40,363 nt of DNA from Mesonia profundi (GCF_031085155.1 NZ_JAVHUL010000028.1:1-40363); one strand, 5' to 3'; counted from the stretch's first letter, positions 25,345 through 33,363 are shown. The notes: generated by a model from the sequence alone, not told the origin. Numbers and translations: made by a program.

Positions 25345-26064
25345 TTATTTCGAAGCTATGATGTCTATTTTTTGAATTGCTGATGCTTCAAAACCATCTA
25401 AAAGAACAGGCGCATTTTCCATAAGTGCAGCTGCAACTTTTCCTGTTAAATGTGCATCTCTACCAGAATCATCTGCAAAAGTATCAAAGATTGCATATGT
25501 AGTAGCATCTATTTTTATAGCATACCAAGATAAAGTTTTTGGCTCGTCACCAACTAATTGTTTGCCGACATTAAGGAAGTTTTCAACATCTGTTGTCTTT
25601 GCTTCTTTAGATTTCATAATAACAAGCAAACCCTTGTTTTGCAATCCGGATTTATGATTAGATGCTAATACATCTACTGCTTGAATATCTGTGCTAGGAT
25701 CAAAGTTGTCTAATAAATCACCTGCATTTGCTAATAATGCCTTCGCAACTTCGCCTGTTAAATGTGCTTGTCTTCCTTCTTCTACTTCAAAAGTATCATA
25801 AATACCAAAAGTATTATTATCTATTTGAAAGGCAAACCAAGATACTGTTTGAGGTTCTTGATTTACTAATGCTAATCCACCAAGTAAGAAGTTTTTGACG
25901 TCTTGTTCTTTTCCTGTTTTTGCTTTCATAATTACTAATAATCCGATAGTTTCTTTTTTTGTACTGTTCATAATGTTTGTGTTTTTAGATTTTGAAAATG
26001 TTTGAATTGTAAATCCTAGTAGAAAAACTAGGAATGCTAATTTTAATGGAACTTTAGTTTTCAT
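25345..26064 (-). CDS. Exported protein with two tandem ABM-like (quinol monooxygenase) domains
   Basis: The 239-aa product has an N-terminal hydrophobic segment (PLKLAFLVFLLGFTIQTFS), probably a signal peptide, then two repeats of about 95 aa. Both read GLLVIMKAKTGKEQDVKNFL / GLLVIMKSKEAKTTDVENFL, then VSWFAFQIDNNTFGIYDTF / LSWYAIKIDATTYAIFDTF, and both contain GRxAHLTGxVAxALxxNA. This is the dimeric alpha-beta barrel of antibiotic-biosynthesis monooxygenases (YgiN-like), here joined in one chain so it may fold as an intramolecular dimer. An internal ATG (MNSTKK, residue 32) would give a cytoplasmic form. Substrate unknown. Confidence 0.78.
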   Translation of the reverse strand: MKTKVPLKLAFLVFLLGFTIQTFSKSKNTNIMNSTKKETIGLLVIMKAKTGKEQDVKNFLLGGLALVNQEPQTVSWFAFQIDNNTFGIYDTFEVEEGRQAHLTGEVAKALLANAGDLLDNFDPSTDIQAVDVLASNHKSGLQNKGLLVIMKSKEAKTTDVENFLNVGKQLVGDEPKTLSWYAIKIDATTYAIFDTFADDSGRDAHLTGKVAAALMENAPVLLDGFEASAIQKIDIIASK

Positions 26065-26181
26065 CGTTTCTTGTTTATTTGTTACAGTGCAAATTTGAGA
26101 CGAAACAAAAGACTATGGAATGGATGTTTATTGCTAACGCATGGACAATTTTCAAAAAAAGCAATACTATTGAATCCAGTA

Positions 26182-26191
26182 TGCACATAAC
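26182..26191. repeat. Right boundary repeat of the AraC-ABM module
   Basis: tgcacataac is the exact reverse complement of gttatgtgca at 24376-24385. The pair encloses the AraC and ABM genes and nothing else. A 10-bp match can arise by chance in 1.8 kb, so the link is suggestive only. Confidence 0.35.
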
Positions 26192-26211
26192 AAAGAACTG
26201 AGTTAAAAAAC

Positions 26212-26241
26212 TTGTTGAATTAAAAAGTTCACTTACCTTTG
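26212..26241 (+). promoter_or_regulatory. Promoter of the TetR operon
   Basis: TTG (26212-26214), 19 bp, TACCTTTG (26234-26241): a full match to the Flavobacterium-type promoter. The start site would be near 26248. Two agtgaata copies (about 26243 and 26270) lie just downstream, a possible self-regulation site for TetR. Confidence 0.7.
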
Positions 26242-26283
26242 CGAGTGAATACTAACTAATGGTTTGTATAGTGAATATATATT

Positions 26284-26874
26284 ATGGAAAAGTTTAGCAA
26301 TAGGCAAATAGAAATAATGGAAGCGGCTACAAACAGGATTTCAAAATTTGGAATTCAAAATTTGACCATTAAAACACTTGCCGAAGATATCGGCCTATCT
26401 GAACCGGCATTGTACCGGCACTTTAAGAGCAAAAATGAAATCCTGCTGAATTTATTGGAATATTTCCAAACGGAAATGAGAAACCGCATTCAGTCTATTC
26501 CATTTGAACCCAATGCTACTGAAGGAGATAAACTAAGGAAGATTTTCCATTCGCAACTGCAAACCTTTTCTGATAAGCCGGCAATAGTCAGTGTTATTTT
26601 TGCCGAAAGCATCTTTCATTACGATGATGGGCTGAGTAAAAAGGTATCGGAAATTATAAATATGATGCAGGAATTTGTAAACGCAAATGTCGATGCAGGT
26701 CAAAAAAACGGGACATATAAGAAACTAATCGGTACTTCTACAATCACGACCATCATTATAGGGGCAATGAGAATGGCGGTTTTGAAATGGAAATTATCAG
26801 GACATAAATCAAATTTGGTAAAAGACGGAAAAACAGTCCTGAATGGAATTTTAAAAATGATTGAAAACAAATAA
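26284..26874 (+). CDS. TetR-family transcriptional regulator
   Basis: The 196-aa protein has a canonical TetR N-terminal DNA-binding domain: EIMEAATNRISKFGIQNLTI, TIKTLAEDIGLSEPALYRHF and KSKNEILLNLL (residues 9-55). The variable all-helical ligand domain follows (about 70-196). It is the first gene of a tight plus-strand operon with two lipoproteins and a hydroxyacyl-CoA dehydrogenase (gaps of 13-20 bp), so it probably represses that operon. Ligand unknown; a metal or lipid signal is possible given the neighbours. Confidence 0.9.
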   Translation: MEKFSNRQIEIMEAATNRISKFGIQNLTIKTLAEDIGLSEPALYRHFKSKNEILLNLLEYFQTEMRNRIQSIPFEPNATEGDKLRKIFHSQLQTFSDKPAIVSVIFAESIFHYDDGLSKKVSEIINMMQEFVNANVDAGQKNGTYKKLIGTSTITTIIIGAMRMAVLKWKLSGHKSNLVKDGKTVLNGILKMIENK

Positions 26875-26888
26875 ATACAATTTAAGCA

Positions 26889-27353
26889 ATGAAAAAAACG
26901 ATTTTATTAGGAATGAGCGTAATGCTTTTTTGGAGTTGTAACAATACAGGAAAAACAACGCCTTCCGAAGAAACAGAAGTACAGACAGAAAACCACGCAA
27001 CGCACCAACACGCTGAAAGTGCCGATGCCGTTGAACTCGACAATGGCGAAAAGTGGCTTGTGAATGAAGAAATGAAACCCTTTGTACTGAAAGGCGAAGA
27101 ATTGGTCAGCACCTATATCCAAGATAATCAAACGGATTTCAAAGCCCTTGCCGAGCAACTGAAAGACCAAAACACCCAGCTCATAAAAAGCTGTACAATG
27201 ACGGGAAAAAGCCACGATGAATTACACAAATGGCTGCATCCGCATCTTGAAATCGTGAAAACATTGGAAAATGAAACAGATGCCACAAAAGCAAATGAAG
27301 TTGTAGCTCAATTACAACATTCTTACAAGGAATATCACGAATATTTTCAATAA
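26889..27353 (+). CDS. Lipoprotein of unknown function
   Basis: The 154-aa protein has a lipoprotein signal (MKKTILLGMSVMLFWSC-NN, Cys17 as acylation site) and a low-complexity T/E/H stretch (residues 22-45, including ATHQHAES) that might bind metal. A helical domain follows (WLVNEEMKPFVLKGEELV, KSCTMTGKSHDELHKWLHPH). It has several His and Met residues, and C99 with H105 and nearby HxxLHxWLHPH could form a metal site. It lies between TetR and a CxxCH lipoprotein. I recognise it only as a type found near Bacteroidota metal-resistance genes. Confidence 0.7.
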   Translation: MKKTILLGMSVMLFWSCNNTGKTTPSEETEVQTENHATHQHAESADAVELDNGEKWLVNEEMKPFVLKGEELVSTYIQDNQTDFKALAEQLKDQNTQLIKSCTMTGKSHDELHKWLHPHLEIVKTLENETDATKANEVVAQLQHSYKEYHEYFQ

Positions 27354-27366
27354 AATTTAAGACCAT

Positions 27367-27882
27367 ATGATTTGGAGGGGACTATTTGCGCCATTAGTAT
27401 TGATAGGTTTACTAACAGCCTGTACGAAATCAAATAACGGAGAACAGGCTTTGCAAAATCAGATCGATAGCCTGAAAACGAAATTAGAAAATGCTTACAA
27501 GCCCGGCTTTGGAGATTTTATGGGGAAGGTGCAAACCCGCCACAGCAAGCTGTGGTTTGCCGGAGTGAACGAAAACTGGGAATTGGCAGAATTTGAAATG
27601 CACGAGCTTGAAGAGGTTATCGAAGATATCCGAACCGTTTACCCTAATCGGGAAGAAACACAGTCTTTGCCTATCATCGAACCGAGCCTCGAAACTGTAA
27701 ACAATGCGATTAAACAACGAGATGCAGAAGTATTTAAAAAAGGATATTTAACACTTACAAATGCTTGCAACAGTTGTCATCAAGCAACAAAAGTGGAGTT
27801 CATAAAAATTAAAACGCCTACAATTCCGCCATACAGCAATCAGGATTTTATGAAATTGGTCAACAATGATAGAATAGAATAA
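27367..27882 (+). CDS. Lipoprotein with c-type haem-binding motif
   Basis: The 171-aa protein has a lipobox (LVLIGLLTAC, Cys19), a short coiled-coil-like segment (LQNQIDSLKTKLENA), and a four-helix-like body. Near the end NACNSCHQATKVEFIKIKTP contains CNSCH, the CxxCH motif for covalent haem c attachment, followed by a conserved-looking basic and proline segment. With one CxxCH in a helical bundle it resembles cytochrome c' type proteins in layout. It may be a membrane-anchored electron carrier or sensor. Co-transcribed with TetR and the lipoprotein before it. Confidence 0.7.
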   Translation: MIWRGLFAPLVLIGLLTACTKSNNGEQALQNQIDSLKTKLENAYKPGFGDFMGKVQTRHSKLWFAGVNENWELAEFEMHELEEVIEDIRTVYPNREETQSLPIIEPSLETVNNAIKQRDAEVFKKGYLTLTNACNSCHQATKVEFIKIKTPTIPPYSNQDFMKLVNNDRIE

Positions 27883-27902
27883 TAATTTTAAAAAGTAGAT
27901 TT

Positions 27903-28796
27903 TTGAAAATTAAAAATGTAACAATTGCCGGAACGGGAGTTTTAGGTAGTCAAATCGCTTTTCAATCAGCATTTAAAGGATTTAATGTTTCGATTTATGA
28001 CATTAACGATGACGCATTAGAAAAAGCAAATGAAAGACTTATTGTCTTAAAAGGGCGGTATGTTGAAGATAATTATGGTACGAAAGAAGAGGTTGACAAT
28101 GCCTACAATCGTATTTCACAATACACCGATCTAGCAAAAGCTGTAGAACATGCAGATTTGGTCATTGAGGCAGTACCGGAATTGCTTCCTATAAAACAAG
28201 ATTTCTACACGAAATTGTCAGCGGTGGCGAATGAAAAAACCATTTTTGCATCCAATTCATCTACGATGACACCGAGTCAGATTGTAGATTTCACAGATCG
28301 CCCTGAAAAGTATTTGCATCTGCATTTTGCGAATGAAATATGGAAACTTAATATTGCCGAAATCATGAAGCATGAACGTACTTCAGACGAGGTGTTTGAG
28401 ACTATAATTGAGTTTGCTAAAGATATTGCCATGATTCCGATTCTACTTCATAAGGAGCAGCCTGGCTATGTTTTAAATACGCTTTTGGTTCCTTTCCTGA
28501 AGGCGGCTATGCAATTAGCTGCTGATGGAGTTGCTGATCCAAAAGTGGTTGATAAGACTTGGATGATTTCCACAGGTGCTCCAATTGGACCATTTGCATT
28601 TTTAGATATTATCGGACCAAACACGCCGTATAATTTGTACAAAGCATGGGGTGATCAAGGAGATGAGCTATCCGCTAAGGTTGCTGCATGGATTAAGTCG
28701 GAATACTTAGATAAAGACAGAATGGGAACGGCTAATGGAAAAGGTGTATATGATTATCCGAATCCAGCTTATCAAACGCCAGATTTTTTAAAATAA
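27903..28796 (+). CDS. 3-hydroxyacyl-CoA dehydrogenase family protein
   Basis: The 297-aa enzyme starts with TTG at 27903, the only in-frame start near the NAD-binding fold (no ATG before it). It has the Rossmann motif GTGVLGSQIA near the N-terminus, VIEAVPELLPIKQ, NSSTMTPSQI, and the catalytic His region LHLHFANEIWKLN, where ordinary 3-hydroxybutyryl-CoA dehydrogenases have HFxNP. The C-terminal helical domain has KEQPGYVLNTLLVPFL. It oxidises 3-hydroxyacyl-CoA with NAD+. Its place in a TetR-lipoprotein operon is unusual for beta-oxidation. Confidence 0.88.
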   Translation: MKIKNVTIAGTGVLGSQIAFQSAFKGFNVSIYDINDDALEKANERLIVLKGRYVEDNYGTKEEVDNAYNRISQYTDLAKAVEHADLVIEAVPELLPIKQDFYTKLSAVANEKTIFASNSSTMTPSQIVDFTDRPEKYLHLHFANEIWKLNIAEIMKHERTSDEVFETIIEFAKDIAMIPILLHKEQPGYVLNTLLVPFLKAAMQLAADGVADPKVVDKTWMISTGAPIGPFAFLDIIGPNTPYNLYKAWGDQGDELSAKVAAWIKSEYLDKDRMGTANGKGVYDYPNPAYQTPDFLK

Positions 28797-28807
28797 TTTA
28801 GTTCAGT

Positions 28808-28836
28808 AATTGTGCCATCAAAGACGATGGCACAAT
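28808..28836 (+). terminator. Hairpin after the dehydrogenase gene, probable terminator
   Basis: attgtgccatc (28809-28819) and gatggcacaat (28826-28836), perfect 11-bp stem with a 6-nt loop. The T-tract after it is short, so it may be a weak terminator. Confidence 0.6.
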
Positions 28837-28885
28837 TTGCAACCTATTCGATCAATCAAAAAAATAACACAATTAAAAATAAATT

Positions 28886-29188
28886 ATGGAAAAAATTATC
28901 ATCCCAACGGTAAGCGTTTTGGCGACAGGTACTGACTTTGCAGCCAAGCAAATGCAAGCCAATGCCAACGAAGTAATGCCACTTCATCACGCCAATTTAG
29001 AATCCATTCTTTTTATTTATGAAGGAGAATGCATCCTGCAAATGAATGACGAAGAACTTTTGCTAAAACCGGGTGAGGCGGTGGTTATTCCACCACTTAT
29101 CAAGCACCAAATCAAAGCAGTAAAGGATTATAAAGGGATTCATTTTATGCCCAAAGACATCAAGTTTGAGTTTTTTAAAAATGTTTAA
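28886..29188 (+). CDS. Small cupin-domain protein
   Basis: The 100-aa protein is a single cupin barrel: MPLHHANLESILFIYEGECI (about 32-51) with two His and a Glu as the metal site, and LKPGEAVVIPPLIKHQIKAV (about 60-79) with the second-motif His. Such small cupins bind a metal and act as sensors or simple enzymes. It lies 48 bp before the AraC gene on the same strand. Confidence 0.85.
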   Translation: MEKIIIPTVSVLATGTDFAAKQMQANANEVMPLHHANLESILFIYEGECILQMNDEELLLKPGEAVVIPPLIKHQIKAVKDYKGIHFMPKDIKFEFFKNV

Positions 29189-29236
29189 TGTTTATTTTCA
29201 ATCTTTATTGTGATATGAGTTTTAAAAGTCAACTTT

Positions 29237-30100
29237 ATGAAGCCAATCCCTTATATCGAATATACAAAGCTGGAGGCAAGACACCTGCGTTCAGACAAGT
29301 GGTTTTATATGTCGCATCTCAGCAATGCCTGTGCTTCTGAAGATGCGCACCGAACATCGGCTTATGCTATTTGTCTGCTGAGTGAAGGCGAACTACAACT
29401 GGAATCTGATTTGTTCGTGCATAAAACCAAAGCTCCTGCCATCTTTACCCTTGCACCTTCGGCGATTCGGAAATTTACAGATCTCGGGTCAGCCTATGAT
29501 GCACAGATTTTGTTCTTTCGGAAAGAAGTTTTTTTGGAAGGACAAACGGATATTACTTATTTAGATAAATTTGATTTCTTTGAAAAAACGGGCGAACAAG
29601 TAATTAAATTGGATGATGCACTTTTTGGTCAGTTTAAATCTTATTTTGAATTAATTCATCAAAAATCAACTGAAAGCGCACCCCATACTTCGGCAATTAT
29701 CAGAAGTTTGATTTATATTATTCTCAATGAAATTGATGATGCGCACCAAAAACAAAATCCGGATACCGATCAGGAAACGGATAAAAATGCGCATATCCTC
29801 ACGCAATTTAAAAGTCTGCTGTCTGAACATTTTATAGAAGAAAGAGAAGTGTCGTTTTATGCGGATAAATTGCACTTGACGCCTAAATATTTCTCAACGC
29901 TCATCAAAGAAGTCAGCGGTAAAACTGCCGGTGCCTGGATCAATGAGATGGTTTTATTAGAAGCCAAAGTCCGATTGCAAAACCATAAACAAAACATCGC
30001 CCAAATTGCTTACGACCTCAATTTCTCTGACCCTTCGCATTTCGGCAAATTCTTCAAAAAACACGCCGGCGTAAGTCCAAAGGAATACAGAGAGGCTTAA
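29237..30100 (+). CDS. AraC-family regulator, likely controls the metal-efflux promoters downstream
   Basis: The 287-aa protein has an N-terminal cupin-like ligand domain (YAICLLSEGELQLESDLF, APAIFTLAPSAIRKF) and a C-terminal AraC DNA-binding domain: VSFYADKLHLTPKYFSTLIK, then IAQIAYDLNFSDPSHFGKF and FKKHAGVSPKEYREA. Its gene is immediately upstream of the first of three matching 26-bp boxes (30115, 30991 and 33260), which have the tandem half-site layout, 21 bp apart, typical of AraC targets. It may therefore activate the lipoprotein, HMA/ATPase and DUF6448 transcripts; this is inference. Confidence 0.88.
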   Translation: MKPIPYIEYTKLEARHLRSDKWFYMSHLSNACASEDAHRTSAYAICLLSEGELQLESDLFVHKTKAPAIFTLAPSAIRKFTDLGSAYDAQILFFRKEVFLEGQTDITYLDKFDFFEKTGEQVIKLDDALFGQFKSYFELIHQKSTESAPHTSAIIRSLIYIILNEIDDAHQKQNPDTDQETDKNAHILTQFKSLLSEHFIEEREVSFYADKLHLTPKYFSTLIKEVSGKTAGAWINEMVLLEAKVRLQNHKQNIAQIAYDLNFSDPSHFGKFFKKHAGVSPKEYREA

Positions 30101-30114
30101 GAAAGCCTCAAAAA

Positions 30115-30180
30115 CCGACTTTCGTACCGTTATTTCCTACTTACGGCTCTTTGATATTGCTGAGGACAACGGGATCTTTA
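30115..30180 (+). promoter_or_regulatory. Box 1 and promoter upstream of the interrupted lipoprotein gene
   Basis: CCGACTT at 30115, TACC at 30125 and CCTACTT at 30136: two CCKACTT half-sites 21 bp apart. GATCTTTA at 30173-30180 takes the -7 position (weak match). The 26-bp box ends 79 bp before the ATG at 30219. Confidence 0.6.
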
Positions 30181-30218
30181 TGCTAATGAAATATAAATTC
30201 AAATAAACACAAACAACG

Positions 30219-30962
30219 ATGACTAAAATAATTTCAAATTTCAGGTTATTCATATATGTTGTTTTGCTGCCATTACTCGTCTTCACGTCTTCTTGTTCCT
30301 CAATGAGGGAATTGCCAAAATACGGTTTTTCAGAAGGGATTTACAATGCCTAATTAGAGAAGAAAGGAAAAAGAGAAAAAGTGTATGTAGATGTTTTTCC
30401 GGATTCACTCGAAATTTATCAGTTAGAAACCGTTGACGGAAAGAAGATCGTGAATACCACGCAAAAAACAATAGTATCTATCCCGGAAGAGTCAAAGAAG
30501 ATAGACAACAGAACTTTGCATTTCACCAAACACACGCTCGATTTGGATATATTGACCTTTCCGGTGAAATACCGATTTTCGTCGGGAGGAATTCCTCCAC
30601 AAGTAGGCTCATCCTTATCGGCAACGCTTTACTTAGGATATAGGGGTGATGATTTTGTTGTTCGTTATAAGAAAACCCCACTTGGAAATTATAAAAAAAG
30701 TACCAATCATTTCGGTCATAGCTTTGGTGTTTTTTTCGGATTTTCTTCCGCAGACATTAGATCGGAATATACAAATGGGCACGTTAAAAATAGATATTCC
30801 GGTTTTGCATTAACTAGCGGGGGCGCGTTTCTTGTTGGAATAAATAATTTCACAGTTGGTTTTGCCGTTGGCTTTGACAGTTTGTTAGACAAGAATAGAT
30901 CGCACTGGATCTACCAAAACCAACCTTGGTTGGGATTAACTATTGGAATGGGGCTTCAATAG
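30219..30962 (+). pseudogene. Lipoprotein gene interrupted by an in-frame TAA
   Basis: ATG 30219 opens a frame with a lipoprotein signal peptide (LLPLLVFTSSC-SS) followed by MRELPKYGFSEGIYNA, then TAA at 30351-30353. The same frame continues without another stop to 30962 with LEKKGKREKVYVDVFPDS and a beta-rich body ending WLGLTIGMGLQ. The two parts together make a plausible 247-residue outer-surface lipoprotein. A single base change explains the stop. A GTG at 30381 could start only a signal-less remnant. It is either a recent pseudogene or a sequence error. Family unknown. Confidence 0.7.
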
Positions 30963-30990
30963 TCTAACAGAAATCAAAAAACCTCGAAAT

Positions 30991-31056
30991 CCGACTTTTA
31001 TACCATTACCCCCTACTTTCAGCTCTTCCAAAAGGCTGAGTCTGTTCCTATCTTAG
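30991..31056 (+). promoter_or_regulatory. Box 2 and promoter upstream of the HMA/ATPase operon
   Basis: CCGACTT at 30991, TACC at 31001 and CCTACTT at 31012. TATCTTAG at 31049-31056 takes the -7 position. The box ends 83 bp before the ATG at 31099. Sequence similarity to box 1 continues for some 20 bp past the box (agctctt / ggctctt, gctgag in both). Confidence 0.65.
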
Positions 31057-31098
31057 TATTGAACAAAAAAGAAGTATTAATCATTAAAAAAAATAAAG

Positions 31099-31308
31099 AT
31101 GAAAACAATAAGAATTCAATTAGAAACCCTTACCTGCCCGAGTTGTATCAACAAAATTGAAGGGGTACTTAATAAACAAACCGGAGTGGATGAAGCGAAG
31201 GTAATGTTTAACTCAAGTAAAGTGAAAATAACCTATAACGAGGAAGAAACCAATCCTGAAGAAATCTCTGCAATAATAGAGAAACTGGGATATCCTGTTT
31301 TATCATAA
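31099..31308 (+). CDS. HMA-domain metallochaperone (CopZ-like)
   Basis: This 69-aa protein is one heavy-metal-associated domain, with the metal-binding loop TCPSCINKIE (Cys13 and Cys16) and the beta-alpha-beta-beta-alpha-beta pattern (VMFNSSKVKITYNEEETNPE, IIEKLGYPVL). It would bind a soft metal ion and hand it to the ATPase encoded 12 bp downstream, which itself lacks an N-terminal HMA domain. So the two form a split pump. The metal is not determined by the sequence. Confidence 0.9.
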   Translation: MKTIRIQLETLTCPSCINKIEGVLNKQTGVDEAKVMFNSSKVKITYNEEETNPEEISAIIEKLGYPVLS

Positions 31309-31320
31309 TTTATAGTAGCA

Positions 31321-33222
31321 ATGAATATAAACACAAAAACTAGAAATATATTAACCCTGGTTTCTGGCGGATTGCTGTTGGCGGCTTTGGCCGTGTACCT
31401 ATTAACCCCCGGAAGCCTTGCACAAGACATCATTTTGATTGTTGCCGCGATTCTTGCGGGAGTTCCCATTGCAATAAAGGCTTTTCAAGCACTTCGAATG
31501 AAAGCTTTCAGCATTGATTTGCTGGTAACGATCGCCGTGGTTGGTGCAATGATTATCGGTGAATACACAGAAGCCGCAGTCGTTTCGTTTCTGTTTTTGT
31601 TTGGTCACTACCTAGAAGGACGTACCTTACAAAGAACAAGAGCCTCCTTAAAATCGCTGATGGATATGGCGCCGCTTGAAGCTACAATTTTAAAAAACGG
31701 CGAACGCATCACCATCCCTGCGGAGGAAGTGCAAATAGGCGATCACGTCATTGTACAACCCGGAGGAAGAATTCCCGTGGACGGAAAAGTGATTACGGGA
31801 CAGTCTTTAATTAACCAAGCAGCTATTACTGGTGAATCGGTTCCTGTAAATAAAACCAAAGGCGATCAGGTGTTTAGCAGTACGGTTTCGGACAACGGAT
31901 ATTTGGAAATCCTCGCTGAAAAAGTGGGCGACGACACGACTTTTGCTAAAATCATCGAATTGGTGGAAGAAGCACAAGAAACCAAAGCCAAAACGCAAAA
32001 ATTTATGGAGCGATTTGCCGCTTATTACACCCCGGGAATTATTATTCTCTCGGTGATAGTTGGCCTCATCACGCTGAATGTTCACTTGGCATTAACCTTT
32101 TTGGTAATCGCTTGTCCAGGTGCTCTGGTTATTTCAGTACCGGTGTCCATTGTTGCCGGAATCGGGAATGGTGCCAAAAATGGAATCCTTATCAAAGGTG
32201 GAGATAAAATGGAAAATCTTGCCAAAGTAAACACCCTTGTATTTGATAAAACAGGAACACTTACAAAAGGAAAACCCGAGGTAACAGATATTAAAGCCTA
32301 TGGAATTTCAGCTGATGAATTATTGCAATTAACAGCTGAAGTGGAAGTTACTTCTGAACACCATCTCGGTAAAACCATCGTCAAAAAAGCCGAAGAAAAA
32401 GAACTCAAATTAGTGCATAATCCATCAGATGTGGAAATTATGAAAGGACACGGTCTGCGAGCAATGTTAAACGGCCAACAGATTTATGTCGGAAATAAAT
32501 CAGGTGCTGAAAAACTCGGAATTGCCATTGACATTGAAGCAAATGAATATATGCTTCAACAGCAAAAAAATGGAAACACTTCGGTTTTTATTACAAGAGA
32601 CAAAGAAGTAATTGGGATTATTTCTATTGCCGATCAGGTTCGGGAAGAAGCTCCTGCAACTATGGATCAATTGCGAAAAACCGGAATCAACGACTTAATG
32701 ATGCTCACTGGTGATAATGAATTGGTTGCCCAAAAAGTAGCCCATCAATTGGGAATCGACAAGGTTTATGCGGAATTACTCCCCGAAGACAAAGTGAGTA
32801 AAGTTACTGAACTTAAAACCTCAGGACGAAATGTGGCGATGATTGGTGATGGAATTAACGATGCCCCCGCAATTGCCACCGCAGATGTTGGAATTGCAAT
32901 GGGTGGAACAGGAACCGATGTAACAATGGAAACAGCGGATATCATTCTGATGTCTGACAAATTAGATAAACTGCCTTATGCCATCAAACTCGCCAAAGCT
33001 ACCATCCGCAATATGAAGCAGAACACTTACTTTTCTTTGATTACCGTTGCGTTGTTGTTGGTGGGGGTTTTGACTGATAAAATTCATCTGGCATCTGGGA
33101 TGTTGATCCACGAAATAAGTGTGATCCTGGTTATTGTGAATGCCGTTCGTTTGGTAAGATTCCCGAAGTATCAGTTGCGGTTTAAATTACTGGATTTTAA
33201 AACCAAAACAAGAAAGGAGTAA
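31321..33222 (+). CDS. P1B-type heavy-metal ATPase with atypical CPG motif
   Basis: The 633-aa pump has TGES (170-173), DKTGT (309-313, phosphorylated D309), SEHH (345-348, where most pumps have SEHP) and GDGINDAP (509-516). There are about four helices before the actuator domain, two around the metal site and two at the end. The metal-site motif in helix 6 is CPG (265-267), not the usual CPC or SPC. Helix 8 reads IHEISVILVIVNAVRL, closer to the HEG-type of P1B-4 pumps than to the Asp of Zn/Cd pumps. It has no HMA domain of its own; the separate chaperone supplies it. Substrate uncertain. Confidence 0.9.
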   Translation: MNINTKTRNILTLVSGGLLLAALAVYLLTPGSLAQDIILIVAAILAGVPIAIKAFQALRMKAFSIDLLVTIAVVGAMIIGEYTEAAVVSFLFLFGHYLEGRTLQRTRASLKSLMDMAPLEATILKNGERITIPAEEVQIGDHVIVQPGGRIPVDGKVITGQSLINQAAITGESVPVNKTKGDQVFSSTVSDNGYLEILAEKVGDDTTFAKIIELVEEAQETKAKTQKFMERFAAYYTPGIIILSVIVGLITLNVHLALTFLVIACPGALVISVPVSIVAGIGNGAKNGILIKGGDKMENLAKVNTLVFDKTGTLTKGKPEVTDIKAYGISADELLQLTAEVEVTSEHHLGKTIVKKAEEKELKLVHNPSDVEIMKGHGLRAMLNGQQIYVGNKSGAEKLGIAIDIEANEYMLQQQKNGNTSVFITRDKEVIGIISIADQVREEAPATMDQLRKTGINDLMMLTGDNELVAQKVAHQLGIDKVYAELLPEDKVSKVTELKTSGRNVAMIGDGINDAPAIATADVGIAMGGTGTDVTMETADIILMSDKLDKLPYAIKLAKATIRNMKQNTYFSLITVALLLVGVLTDKIHLASGMLIHEISVILVIVNAVRLVRFPKYQLRFKLLDFKTKTRKE

Positions 33223-33259
33223 GATGAAATATCACTGTCCGCATAGGTTTAAGATTCTT

Positions 33260-33324
33260 CCGACTTATATACCAAAACCACCTACCAATGTCCTTAATAA
33301 AAGCAAGTTCAATAATTAGCTTTG
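33260..33324 (+). promoter_or_regulatory. Box 3 and promoter upstream of the DUF6448 gene
   Basis: CCGACTT at 33260, TACC at 33270 and CCTACC at 33281. TAGCTTTG at 33317-33324 is an exact -7 element. The box ends 79 bp before the ATG at 33364. Confidence 0.68.
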
Positions 33325-33363
33325 TACAAGTAAAAATTCAATAACATTCAAAAATATACAACT

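Noticed and set aside
25345..26064. A prophage or toxin gene in the AraC-ABM module
   Set aside because: The two repeats match the ABM fold clearly, and nothing phage-like is nearby.
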